Of a DNA stretch of 34,585 nt, positions 1 to 8,356 are shown piece by piece. Numbering within the stretch: the stretch's first letter is position 1; each line of letters begins with the position of its first letter. The position numbers and the translations under genes were made by a program. The notes beneath the pieces are model-generated. The model was not told the origin of the DNA. It was given only the letters and a program-made list of their open reading frames with translations, and ran no database searches. Origin of the DNA: an uncultured Kiritimatiellota bacterium (GTDB taxonomy: Bacteria > Verrucomicrobiota > Kiritimatiellia > RFP12 > DVOR01); assembly GCA_944389565.1 (NCBI GenBank), contig CALXMV010000023.1, positions 1 to 34,585 on the forward strand, read 5' to 3'.

Positions 1-68
1 CCCCCCGGGGACGCTTTCTCCACACCAATGAAGAAAACACCCACATAATACACCATCCGAATAGATAA

Positions 69-103
69 GGGGTTCGGGGCGAAAGTCGGGAGGATCCGGG
101 GCG
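69..103. repeat. Single diverged copy of the 15099-15243 G-rich repeat
   Basis: The stretch reads GGGGTTCGGGGCGAAAGTCG and continues GGGAGGATCCGGGGCGG. Aligned by eye with the first unit of the tandem array at 15099 it matches at about 27 of 33 positions, including the core AAGTCGGGAGG, in the same plus-strand orientation. It lies just beyond the 3' end of dprA. The remaining bases from 1 to 114 hold no gene that I can see; a short GGGCGGC/GCCGCCC hairpin around 98-113 could act as a weak dprA terminator. Confidence 0.5.
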
Positions 104-114
104 GCGGCCGCCCG

Positions 115-1284
115 TCAGCCACGGGGCGGGACGCGCCCGACGAGCCCCCCGGGAAGGGCGCGCAGGAGCCGGCGCATCCGCAGGGCGGTGACGGCGGCGG
201 AGACGGCCGGGAGGGGGAGGGCGGCCTGCGCGCAGAGCGCGTCGAGCGAGCGCTCCCCGGCAGCCAGGGCGTCCCAGACGGCGCGTTCGTCGGGGCCGAG
301 CCCGAGCGGCGCGTCGGCGGGGCCGAGCCCGAGCGGCGCGTCGGCGGGGCCCGCGGCGGGCTCGGCCGCCTCCGCGGGGAAGAAGGGCAGGCCGGAGAGG
401 TCGTCGAGGATCTGGTCGGGCGAGGTGACCAGGCGTGCCACGCCCTCGCGCAGGAGCGCATGGTTGCCGGCGAAGCCGGGCCAATCGGCCCGCCCGGGGA
501 TGGCGAAGACGCGCCGCCCCAGCTCCCGCGCGAAGCCCACGGTGATGTGCGTGCCGGACTTGAGGGCGCATTCGGCGACGAGCGTCGCCTCGGCGAGCGC
601 CGCGACGATGCGGTTGCGCTGGGGGAAGGTCTGCCGGTCGCCGTGGCGGCCGAAGGGATACTCGCTGACGACGAGCCCCCCGGCGCGGACGATCTCGCGG
701 GCGAGGGGCTTGCGCGAGGCGGGGTAGACGCGGTCGAGGGCGGCGCCGATGACGGCGATGGTCTTGCCGGGGGCGTCCGCGCCGGCCTGAAGCGCCCCCT
801 CGTGCGCGGCGGAGTCGATCCCCTCGGCCAGGCCGCTGGTGACGCCGAGCCCCGCCTCGGCCAGGCGGCGGGCGAAGCGCCGGGCCTGCTCGGTGCCGTA
901 GAGCGAGGCGTAGCGGGTGCCGACGACCGCCACCTGCCGCGCGGCGAGGAGCCCCGCGTCGCCGGCGCAGTAGAGGCAGAGCGGCGGGGAGGGGAGGGCG
1001 CGCAGGCACGCCGGGTAGTCGGGCTCCCCCCACGTGAGGATGCGCACGCCCTGGGCGGCGGCGGTCTCCTCCTCGCGCGCGGGGGCGCCCTCGCGCAGGG
1101 CACGGACGTAGGCCTCGGCGAGGACGGGCCCGATCTCCTTGCATTCGGCGGCGATGGCCTCGGCGCCGGCCTCCGCGGCCGCGGCGCAGGAACCGAAGCG
1201 CCGCGCGAGGGCGCGCGCCTTGACGGCGCCCAGGCGCGGCACGAGGTTGAGGGCGATCAGCGCGGCGCGTTCGTCAGGCGCCAA
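115..1284 (-). CDS. dprA: DNA-processing protein DprA (natural transformation / ssDNA-binding RecA loader)
   Basis: The 389-residue product carries the DprA Rossmann-like signature: VAVVGTR near residue 119, SGLAEGIDSAAHEGAL, then a glycine-rich AVIG segment, SEYPFG, FPQRNRI, SGTHIT and VFAIPG. DprA binds incoming single-stranded DNA and loads RecA during transformation. An N-terminal helix-hairpin-helix/SAM-like region (ALNLVPRLGAVKARAL) and a C-terminal winged-helix-like domain flank the core. The open frame runs further upstream, but there it is low-complexity shadow of pta. I place the start at the TTG at 1284, preceded by GGGG and overlapping the pta stop by 11 bases, which implies translational coupling. 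The C-terminal linker holds a perfect in-frame 27-bp tandem duplication. Family assignment is secure; the TTG start is inferred. Confidence 0.93.
   Translation of the reverse strand: MAPDERAALIALNLVPRLGAVKARALARRFGSCAAAAEAGAEAIAAECKEIGPVLAEAYVRALREGAPAREEETAAAQGVRILTWGEPDYPACLRALPSPPLCLYCAGDAGLLAARQVAVVGTRYASLYGTEQARRFARRLAEAGLGVTSGLAEGIDSAAHEGALQAGADAPGKTIAVIGAALDRVYPASRKPLAREIVRAGGLVVSEYPFGRHGDRQTFPQRNRIVAALAEATLVAECALKSGTHITVGFARELGRRVFAIPGRADWPGFAGNHALLREGVARLVTSPDQILDDLSGLPFFPAEAAEPAAGPADAPLGLGPADAPLGLGPDERAVWDALAAGERSLDALCAQAALPLPAVSAAVTALRMRRLLRALPGGLVGRVPPRG
296..349. repeat. 27-bp perfect tandem duplication inside dprA
   Basis: Bases 296-322 and 323-349 are identical 27-mers. On the minus strand they encode two copies of PADAPLGLG in the linker before the DprA C-terminal domain. 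The repeat is in frame, so it lengthens the linker without disrupting the protein, and it looks like a recent slippage event. Confidence 0.9.
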
Positions 1285-2290
1285 GGGTCTGCCCCACGGT
1301 GATGCAGATGTTGCCGAAGATGTCCTCGGCCGAGCACCCGCGCGAGAGGTCGTTGATGGGCTTGGCGACGCCTTGGACGACGGGGCCGAGGGCGGTGGCG
1401 CCGCCGAGGCGCTGCACCAGCTTGTAGCAGATGTTGCCGGCCTGGAGGTCGGGGAAGATGAGGACGTTCGCGTCGCCCTTGATGGCGCCGCCGGGGTTCT
1501 TCTGGAGGGCGACGGCGGGGACGATGGCGGCGTCGGCCTGGATCTCGCCGTCGACGACGGCGTCGAGCCCGAGCTCCTCGAAGCGGGCCTTGGTGAGGCG
1601 GGCGGCCTCGGCCACCTTGTCCACCAGCTCATGCTTGGCCGAGCCCTTGGAGGAGAAGGAGAGGAAGGCGACCTTGGGCTGCTTGCCCACGAGGGCGCGG
1701 AAGGTGCGGGCGGTGGCCAGGGCGATGTCCACCATCTGCTCGGCGGTGGGGCAGGGGTTCACGGCGCAGTCGGCGAAGCAGAGCACGTCGTCGCCGGCGG
1801 CGGTGGGGGTCCGCAGCCCCATGAGGAAGGTGGAGGAGGCCAGCTTGATGCCCGGGGCGGTGCCGACGCACTGGAAGGCGGCGCGGAGCATATCGCCGGT
1901 GGAGGCGATGGAGCCGGCGACGAGGCCATCGGCCTTGCCGGTGGCGAGCATCATCGCGCCGAAGTAGATGCGCTTGTCCAGAAGCGCCTGGCGGGCGGCC
2001 TCGGGGGTCATGCCCTTGGCCTTGCGCTTCTCGTGGAAGGCGGCGGCCAGCTCGTCGAGGAGCGCGCCCTGGGTGTGATCGATGACGGTCGCCTCGGGGG
2101 CGAGCCTCATGCCGGCGGCGTTCTCCGAGAAGGCGATCTCCTCGGGCGTGCCGAGGACGACGATTTTGGCGGCGTTCGCCTGGATGGCGAGGTTGGCGGC
2201 CTTGATGACGCGGGGGTCCTGACCCTCGGGGAGGACGATGGTGCGGCCCGAGCCCTTGGCTTTGGCGCAGATCTGCTTGAGCAATTCCAT
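1274..2290 (-). CDS. pta: Phosphate acetyltransferase (phosphotransacetylase)
   Basis: This 338-residue protein is the length of a single-domain Pta/EutD enzyme, which interconverts acetyl-CoA and acetyl phosphate in the Pta-AckA acetate pathway. It shows the family opening (GRTIVLPEGQDPRVIKAA), the central GLVAGSIASTGDMLRAAFQ, and the C-terminal GPVVQGVAKPINDLSRGCS that forms the CoA/phosphate site. The ATG at 2290 is preceded by AAAGGAA at suitable spacing; an upstream in-frame extension to 2338 lacks a ribosome site and is not family sequence. No acetate kinase gene lies in the window. It is followed by dprA with an 11-base overlap and separated from lysS by 72 bases. A role in fermentative acetate production is inferred. 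Confidence 0.95.
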   Translation of the reverse strand: MELLKQICAKAKGSGRTIVLPEGQDPRVIKAANLAIQANAAKIVVLGTPEEIAFSENAAGMRLAPEATVIDHTQGALLDELAAAFHEKRKAKGMTPEAARQALLDKRIYFGAMMLATGKADGLVAGSIASTGDMLRAAFQCVGTAPGIKLASSTFLMGLRTPTAAGDDVLCFADCAVNPCPTAEQMVDIALATARTFRALVGKQPKVAFLSFSSKGSAKHELVDKVAEAARLTKARFEELGLDAVVDGEIQADAAIVPAVALQKNPGGAIKGDANVLIFPDLQAGNICYKLVQRLGGATALGPVVQGVAKPINDLSRGCSAEDIFGNICITVGQTLGA

Positions 2291-2362
2291 GATGCCGATT
2301 CCTTTCGTTGAAACGGAAGCGCCATTAGGATACCACATTCCGCGGCGCCCGGCACGCGCCGG

Positions 2363-3814
2363 TCAGACCTCGCGCTTCATCTGGGGGAAGAGGAGCACGT
2401 CGCGGATGGCCTCGGTGTCGGTGAGGAGCATGACCAGCCGGTCGATGCCCATGCCCAGGCCGCCGGTGGGCGGCATGCCGTATTCCAGCGCCTCCACGAA
2501 GTCCAGGTCGGCGGGCTCGGCGTCGGCCTCGACCTGGCGGGCGAAGGCCTCGCGCTGGGCGTCGGGGTCGTTCTGCTCGGTGTAGCCCGGGCAGAGCTCC
2601 TTGCCGGCGACGACGAACTCGAAGACGTCGACGAGCGCGGGGTCGTCGGGGCAGGCCTTGGCGAGGGGGACGTACTGCTTGGGGATGCGGGTGACGAAGG
2701 TGGGCTGGAAGAGCGTCTTCTCGATGAGTTTGTCGTAGACCTCGTGGGAGAGGGTCAGGTGGTCGACGATCTCGGGGGTGAGCTCCAGGCCCTCCCGGGC
2801 GGCGCGCTCGCGGGCGGCCGCGTAGTCCAGGGCGAACCAGTCCGCGCCCATGCGCTCCTCGATGAGCGCGCGCTGGGAGACCTCGCGGTAGGGCGGCTCG
2901 AAGTCCAGCACCTTGCCCTCCGCGCCGTAGGGGACCTGCCGGGTGCCGAGGACGGTGTCGCAGAGGTAGGGCAGGAGCCCCTCGACGAGCCGCTTCATGG
3001 AGGTGCGGTCGCCGTAGGCCTCGTAGACCTCCAGGACGGTGAACTCCGGGTTGTGCGTGCGGTCGATGCCCTCGTTGCGGAAGTCCTTGCCCAGCTCGAA
3101 GATCTTGTCGAAGCCGCCGACGAGGAGGCGCTTGAGGTAGAGCTCCGGGGCGATGCGCAGCACCATCTCGCGGTCGAGGGCGTTGTGGTGGGTGACGAAG
3201 GGCTTGGCGGCGGCGCCGCCGGCCTGCGCCTGCATGATGGGCGTCTCGACCTCGACGAACCCCTGGGAGGCCAGGTAGTTGCGGATGCCCAGGAGGATCT
3301 TGTGGCGCTTGTCGAAGCGGGCGCGGCTCTCGGGGTTGGACATCAGGTCAAGGTAACGGCGGCGGTAACGCTCCTCCTGGTCCTGGAGGCCATGCCACTT
3401 CTCCGGCGGCTGGCGGACGGCCTTGGAGAGGAGATCCCACGCCCGGACGTCGACGGTCCTCTCGCCGGCCTGGGTGGTGAAGAGCGTGCCCCTCACGCCG
3501 ATGATGTCGCCCAGGTCGAGGAGCTTGGCGGCGTTGTAGGCCGCCTCGCCCAGCGCGTCGCGCTTGAGCAGCACCTGGAAGGCGTCCGAGCCGTCGTTCA
3601 GATGGATGAACATCAGCTTGCCCATGCGGCGCTTGGTCTGGATGCGCCCGGCGACGGCGACCTCGCGCCCCTCGGCGAAGGCCTCGCGGGTCTCGCGCAG
3701 GGTGCCGGTGCGGGCGAAGGCATGGCCGTAGGGCGCGTAACCGGCGGCGGCGAGCCTGTCGCGGTTGGCCAGGCGCTGGGCGCGGTATTGGTCGGGGGTC
3801 TGCGGGGTGTCCAT
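2363..3814 (-). CDS. lysS: Lysyl-tRNA synthetase, class II
   Basis: The 483-residue protein has the class II LysRS layout. An N-terminal OB-fold anticodon-binding domain covers roughly residues 50-150 (VAVAGRIQTKRRMGKLMFIH). The catalytic domain follows, with motif 2 in FRNEGIDRTHNPEFTVLEVYEA and motif 3 in GLGMGIDRLVMLLTD close to the C-terminus. It charges tRNA-Lys with lysine in the cytoplasm. The ATG lies 3 bases after the tkt stop and its GGAGG ribosome site is inside the tkt 3' end, so the two genes are probably co-transcribed and translationally coupled. Length and motifs look intact. Confidence 0.97.
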   Translation of the reverse strand: MDTPQTPDQYRAQRLANRDRLAAAGYAPYGHAFARTGTLRETREAFAEGREVAVAGRIQTKRRMGKLMFIHLNDGSDAFQVLLKRDALGEAAYNAAKLLDLGDIIGVRGTLFTTQAGERTVDVRAWDLLSKAVRQPPEKWHGLQDQEERYRRRYLDLMSNPESRARFDKRHKILLGIRNYLASQGFVEVETPIMQAQAGGAAAKPFVTHHNALDREMVLRIAPELYLKRLLVGGFDKIFELGKDFRNEGIDRTHNPEFTVLEVYEAYGDRTSMKRLVEGLLPYLCDTVLGTRQVPYGAEGKVLDFEPPYREVSQRALIEERMGADWFALDYAAARERAAREGLELTPEIVDHLTLSHEVYDKLIEKTLFQPTFVTRIPKQYVPLAKACPDDPALVDVFEFVVAGKELCPGYTEQNDPDAQREAFARQVEADAEPADLDFVEALEYGMPPTGGLGMGIDRLVMLLTDTEAIRDVLLFPQMKREV

Positions 3815-3817
3815 GCC

Positions 3818-5818
3818 TCAATCCTCCAAAAGGGCCTCAAGCCGCGCGGCAAGGTTCGCGCGCGTGAATCCGAAATGCTCGGCGAGCACCGCGGCCGGGC
3901 CCGACGCCCCCCACCCCGTCATCCCCAGCACGGCACCCTCCGCCCCGACGTAACGCTCCCACCCGAAGGGGATCGCCGCCTCCACCGCCAACCGCCTGGC
4001 CACCGCCCGCGGCAGCACCGCCTCGCGGTAGTCCGCCGGCTGCTCCTCGAAAAGCGCCCAGCTGGGCATCGAGACGACCCGCAGGTTGCGCGCGGAGGTC
4101 TGGGCGACCTCAAGCGCCAGGGCGACCTCCGAGCCCGAGGCGATGAGGATGGCCTCGGGCGTCGCGGAGGGATCGCGCTGCCACAGCGTGTAGGCCCCGC
4201 GCGCGAGCCCCTCGGCGGGGGCCAACGCCGCGCGGTCGAGCACCGGCAGGTTCTGGCGCGACAGCATCAGGCAGGTGGGCCCGCCGCGCCGCCGCAACGC
4301 CACCTCCCACGCCACCGCCGTCTCCGTCGCGTCCGCCGGGCGGATGTCGCAGACGTTGGGCATGGCGCGGAGCGCGGGCAGCTGCTCCACCGGCTCATGC
4401 GTCGGCCCGTCCTCGCCCACGTAAAAACTGTCGTGCGTGAGCACGTAGACCGTCGGCACGCCCATGAGCGCGGCCACGCGGAGCGCGGGGCGCAGATAAT
4501 CGCAGAAGACGAAGAAGGTGCCGCCGTAGACGCGGAAGCCGCCATGCACGGCCATCCCGCCCATGACCGCCGCCATCGCGAACTCACGGATGCCGAAATG
4601 CAGGTTCCGCCCCGCGTAATCCCCCCGCGCCACATCGCCCAGTCCCGCGAGCGCCGTCATGTTCGAGGGCGCCAGGTCGGCCGAGCCGCCGACGAGCCAG
4701 GGCAAGACCGGCGCGAGCGCGTTGAGCACCTTGCCGGAGGCCGAGCGCGTGGAAATCGCCTTGCCGCCCCAATCCGGCATGAGCGCGCCCAGATCCCCGG
4801 GGAGCGGCTGGTCGCGGTGCGCCTCCCACCGCGCGCGCAACCCGGGGTCGGCGGCGAGGATCGCCTCCGCGCGCGCCACCTCCCCGTCACGCAGGGCGCG
4901 CATCGCCTCCGCGCGCGCACCGAAAAGCGCCCGCACCGCCTGCGGCACCACGAACGCCTGATCCGGGTCGAACCCCAGCGCCTGCTTGGTCCGCCGGAGC
5001 TCCTCCGCGCCGAGCGGCGCCCCATGGCTGGCCGCGGATCCGGCCTTCCCCGGCGACCCCTTGCCGATCACGGTGGCGCAGATCACGAGCGTGGGCCGGC
5101 CGCAAGGCGCCTCCGCCTCCGTGAGGACGCGGTCGATGGCCGCCAGGTCATGGCCGTCCACCTCCAGCACCCGCCACCCATACCCCTCGAAACGCCGCCG
5201 CGCGTCATCGGCCAAAGCCAGCCCCGTGGCCCCCTCGATGGTGATCCCGTTGGAATCGTAGAGCAGGATCAGCCGCTCCAGCCCCAACGCGCCCGCCAGC
5301 GAGCATGCCTCATGGGAGACCCCCTCCTCCAGATCCCCGTCGCCGCAGGTCACCCACGTGCGATGATCCACCAACGTGCGCCCCGGCGCGTTGAAACGCG
5401 CCGCCAGCATCCGCTCGGCCAAGGCCATCCCCACCCCCGCGGCGATCCCCTGCCCCAAAGGCCCGGTCGTCGTCTCCACCCCCGGCGTGTGCCCGAACTC
5501 CGGATGCCCCGGCGTCCGCGACCCCAGCTGACGGAACCGCCGCAGATCCTCCAGCGACACCCCGAACCCCGAAAGATGCAACAACGCGTACAGCAACGAC
5601 GACGCATGCCCCCCCGACATCACGAACCGATCCCGGTCCGCCCACGCCGGATCCGCCCCGCAGACCTTCAGATGGCGCAGCCACAACACCGCCGCCACAT
5701 CGGCCAAGCCCAGCGCCACCCCGGGGTGCCCCGAGTTCGCCGCCTGCACCTCATCCGCCGCCAGACACCTCAGCGTGTCCGCCGCCAAAGCCATCGCGCT
5801 CGTTTCCAACGTGCTCAT
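3818..5818 (-). CDS. tkt: Transketolase
   Basis: This 666-residue thiamine-diphosphate enzyme moves two-carbon ketol units in the non-oxidative pentose phosphate pathway. Seen in sequence: the N-terminal AANSGHPGVALGLADVAAVL, the TPP/Mg2+-binding GDGDLEEGVSHEA followed by DSNGITIEG, the pyrimidine-domain segment with NLHFGIREFAM, and the substrate loop GPTHEPVEQLPALRAMPN. Length is normal for the family. I chose the ATG at 5818 because AAAGGGCAGG sits just upstream and the protein then begins at the usual point; an extension to 5860 has no support. It is the first gene of tkt-lysS-pta-dprA. A possible -10 (TATCGT in TTTGGTATCG) lies about 25 bases upstream. Confidence 0.96.
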   Translation of the reverse strand: MSTLETSAMALAADTLRCLAADEVQAANSGHPGVALGLADVAAVLWLRHLKVCGADPAWADRDRFVMSGGHASSLLYALLHLSGFGVSLEDLRRFRQLGSRTPGHPEFGHTPGVETTTGPLGQGIAAGVGMALAERMLAARFNAPGRTLVDHRTWVTCGDGDLEEGVSHEACSLAGALGLERLILLYDSNGITIEGATGLALADDARRRFEGYGWRVLEVDGHDLAAIDRVLTEAEAPCGRPTLVICATVIGKGSPGKAGSAASHGAPLGAEELRRTKQALGFDPDQAFVVPQAVRALFGARAEAMRALRDGEVARAEAILAADPGLRARWEAHRDQPLPGDLGALMPDWGGKAISTRSASGKVLNALAPVLPWLVGGSADLAPSNMTALAGLGDVARGDYAGRNLHFGIREFAMAAVMGGMAVHGGFRVYGGTFFVFCDYLRPALRVAALMGVPTVYVLTHDSFYVGEDGPTHEPVEQLPALRAMPNVCDIRPADATETAVAWEVALRRRGGPTCLMLSRQNLPVLDRAALAPAEGLARGAYTLWQRDPSATPEAILIASGSEVALALEVAQTSARNLRVVSMPSWALFEEQPADYREAVLPRAVARRLAVEAAIPFGWERYVGAEGAVLGMTGWGASGPAAVLAEHFGFTRANLAARLEALLED

Positions 5819-6104
5819 CGCCTGCCCTTTCGGATATAAGGAAAGCGTGAACGATACCAAATCCCGCCCCCAACCGCAACCTCACCCCCTCAAGAAGCCC
5901 GCCCAAGACGCGCCCTCCCGCTTCTACCGCATCCGCGCCTCCCAAAACCGCCCGGACCCCGACGCCGCGCCATGACCCGCCCGGCGGCACCCCCGCATCT
6001 CCCCGATCCGACCCGAGCTCCCCCTCGCATTCCCATAACTTTCCCCGGGCACTATTGCTCCCGAACCGATCCCGCGGCGCGCAAGGAGCGGTTCGCGGCC
6101 AGCC
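5819..6104. other. Intergenic region between the tkt operon and the defence-like operon
   Basis: About 286 bases separate the first tkt codon from the 3' end of the UvrD-like gene; both operons are on the minus strand. The right-hand part holds an inverted repeat CGAACCG/CGGTTCG (about 6060-6095) that could act as a terminator, but it has no T-run. The left-hand part contains the presumed tkt promoter. Short open frames here have atypical proline/arginine-rich composition and no ribosome sites, so I call no gene. Confidence 0.5.
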
Positions 6105-8336
6105 TCAGGCCCTGCCAGGCAGGGCGCGGTGGCCGTTGGAGGAGGTGAGGAGGACGAAGCGTTGCGCGCGCATGATGGCCATGTAGAGCAGGCAACGCTC
6201 CGAGCGGTCGTTCTCGGCCACCGCGCCGGGGTCCTCTTTGTCGAGCTCCTTGGGAATGGTGGGCCAATCGTCCAACACCAACACGACGCCGACGAACTGC
6301 AACCCCTTGGCGCGGTGCATGGTCATCACCTTCACCTTGCCGTCCGAAAGATCGAGTTCCTCTTCCCGCGTAACCACGGTGGCGGGGAAGCTGAGGGCGT
6401 TGAGCGCGCGGGCCACAGCTTGCATTCCACGTCTCTCGCGCAAAAGCACGGCATAGTCACCGAAGTTTTTCGAGGCCTTCGCTTGCCAGGCGCGGATGGT
6501 CTTCGCGATGTCCGCGTTCGTTGCGTCGTAATCGCGTCCTCGGAAATACCGTTCCTCGGGCGGTTCGCCTTGGGCGAGCGACTCGCCGCCGGCGAGCGTG
6601 GCGCGCTCGCCGTCCATGCCCTTGATGTCGAGCCCGGCGATCAGGCGCTCGGCGAATTCGCGGATGGCCTTGGTCGAGCGATAGCACTTGGTCAGCGTGA
6701 CGGAGCGGTTGGTCACGTCGATGCCACACTGGCGGAAGGAGCCGGAGCGGCCGTAGACGCGTTGGTGCCCATCGCCCACCAGAAAGAGCGTGGGGCGGGG
6801 GTGCTCGATGCTGTTGCCCGTGAGCGCGGCGAGAAAGCGGTACTCGGAGGCGCCGAAATCCTGCACCTCGTCCACCACCACCGCGCCGTAGCGTCCCTGC
6901 AGATAGTCCTTGTCGCCGTTCGGGTCGGGCGCGAGCAGGGCGGCGGTCAGCGCGTTGAGCGCGGCGACCTTGGGGCGGTACTTGTTTCGGGAGAACTTGT
7001 TCAGTGCTTCATTCCACTCATCGAAGACGGGCCAGAAACGTTCGCGGAGCGCATTGGAAAGGAATCCGTAGGCGCGCGGCCGCTGCAGTTCTTTATAACC
7101 TTCCAGCGTCCGGATGTCGTTTTCCAAGATGACGGCGAGATACTCACGCCGCAGGAATGCGCGATCGCGACCATGCCAATATTGCCGCCGCGGGCCGAAG
7201 AGCGCTTCCAGCGATTCCTTGAGTGGCTTTGGGAGCCCATACGGGTTGTCTCTGCACTCCCGCAAAAAGCCCGTCTTGAGCGCGCCTCCCTGCGTCCACG
7301 CATCACGCAGGAAGGTGTCGAAGGTCAGCACGTCCACGCGCTCCATTTCCTCCGGCGTGCAGAGCGTCGCGAGCATGGCCGCCGCATACTGCGCGAGGGT
7401 GCGGGTGTAGGTGGTGAAGAGGATGCGTTTGCCCGCGAACGCCTTCTGCCGCAGGAGCCAGCGCACGCGGTGGAGCGCCACGACGGACTTCCCCGTCCCC
7501 GCCGCGCCCGAGACCATCACCGGCCCGGCCGCCGCGATCTCCACCGCGCGCGTCTGCGAGGGATGCAGGAAGACCTGCCAATCCTCCAGCTCGCCGTTCA
7601 GGAAGGCCTCGCGGTTCTCCTCCGTCAGCACGAAATACTGCTCGCGCAGCTCGGGGTGGGTCTTCAGCACGGTCTCGGCGGGCGGGCGCTTGCGCTCCAA
7701 TTCCAGGCGTTCGACGATTTGCTCGTAGGTCGCCTCGCCATCCGCCAATTCGATCAACATACTTCCGATCAAATCCTCGACGAGGTCGCCTTTGTGGATG
7801 GCCGCGAGTGTCGCCCCGCGTACGCGATTGATCGCCGCCTTGGGCACCCCGACCTTCGCCAGTTGTTCTGGCGTGTACGCGGCAAAAGGTTTGGAGTCCA
7901 GGTTGGGCGCAGGTTTCTTCGTCTGCGGTTTGTGCTCCGGGATAGATTCCATCACAGGGACTTTTTGCGTTGTGCAAGGCACGACGACCGGTTCTTCTTC
8001 CACCACGTGCGCCAATGCCATTTTCCCTTTCGTCCACACCAAGCGCAACCGTTCAGCATGGCTATAGGCAACGTCATGCTTATCGGCGAGCAACAAGACA
8101 TATTCGTCCGCCTTCCAACGATAGACTATCAGACGCCAGTCACGTCCGACTCGATACGAATACAAAGGCTCCCCGCTCTGACACGTGATTTTCAATTTCT
8201 CCGGTTTACGGCCTGCGCTCAAGTCCTTCCACCGCAATTCGTCTTCCAGTTTGGACAAGTCCCTTTGGATTTCTCTTGGCGCCGCATCGCGGCTGTCCAC
8301 GTATTTTCTGTTGAGCACGAGTTTGATATCTACCAT
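6105..8336 (-). CDS. UvrD/Rep-like superfamily I helicase with RelE/ParE-like N-terminal domain
   Basis: The 743-residue protein joins two modules. Residues 1 to about 100 resemble a RelE/ParE-superfamily toxin fold (YSYRVGRDWRLIVYR, then VLLLADKHDVAYSHAER). After a linker comes an SF1A helicase: Walker A GAAGTGKS at 277-284, motif Ia LFTTYTRTLAQYA, Walker B DEVQD near 489, motif III LVGDGHQRVYG, the KCYRST motif near 550, motif V VMTMHRAKGLQF near 670 and a diverged motif VI (LLYMAIMRAQ). The ATG at 8336 has AAAGGA eight bases upstream; the frame continues to 11159 only as shadow of the PLD-SNF2 gene. It starts 20 bases after that gene stops and is third in the operon. Its 5' part is AT-richer than its neighbours (31 of 60 G+C at 8101-8160). 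No antitoxin gene is visible. The helicase call is firm; toxin activity is not shown. Confidence 0.85.
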   Translation of the reverse strand: MVDIKLVLNRKYVDSRDAAPREIQRDLSKLEDELRWKDLSAGRKPEKLKITCQSGEPLYSYRVGRDWRLIVYRWKADEYVLLLADKHDVAYSHAERLRLVWTKGKMALAHVVEEEPVVVPCTTQKVPVMESIPEHKPQTKKPAPNLDSKPFAAYTPEQLAKVGVPKAAINRVRGATLAAIHKGDLVEDLIGSMLIELADGEATYEQIVERLELERKRPPAETVLKTHPELREQYFVLTEENREAFLNGELEDWQVFLHPSQTRAVEIAAAGPVMVSGAAGTGKSVVALHRVRWLLRQKAFAGKRILFTTYTRTLAQYAAAMLATLCTPEEMERVDVLTFDTFLRDAWTQGGALKTGFLRECRDNPYGLPKPLKESLEALFGPRRQYWHGRDRAFLRREYLAVILENDIRTLEGYKELQRPRAYGFLSNALRERFWPVFDEWNEALNKFSRNKYRPKVAALNALTAALLAPDPNGDKDYLQGRYGAVVVDEVQDFGASEYRFLAALTGNSIEHPRPTLFLVGDGHQRVYGRSGSFRQCGIDVTNRSVTLTKCYRSTKAIREFAERLIAGLDIKGMDGERATLAGGESLAQGEPPEERYFRGRDYDATNADIAKTIRAWQAKASKNFGDYAVLLRERRGMQAVARALNALSFPATVVTREEELDLSDGKVKVMTMHRAKGLQFVGVVLVLDDWPTIPKELDKEDPGAVAENDRSERCLLYMAIMRAQRFVLLTSSNGHRALPGRA

Positions 8337-8356
8337 TGTGAGTATCCTTTCGCTGG

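Noticed and set aside
1285..1632. N-terminal extension of DprA
   Set aside because: The extra residues are Ser/Pro/Arg-rich and read through pta in another frame.
2744..5839. A 1,031-codon open frame on the plus strand opposite lysS and tkt
   Set aside because: Its product is a low-complexity Arg/Pro/Gly-rich shadow; lysS and tkt on the other strand carry full family motifs. Similar long antisense frames at 8399-11938, 13973-14950 and 19572-22574 are also GC-driven shadows.
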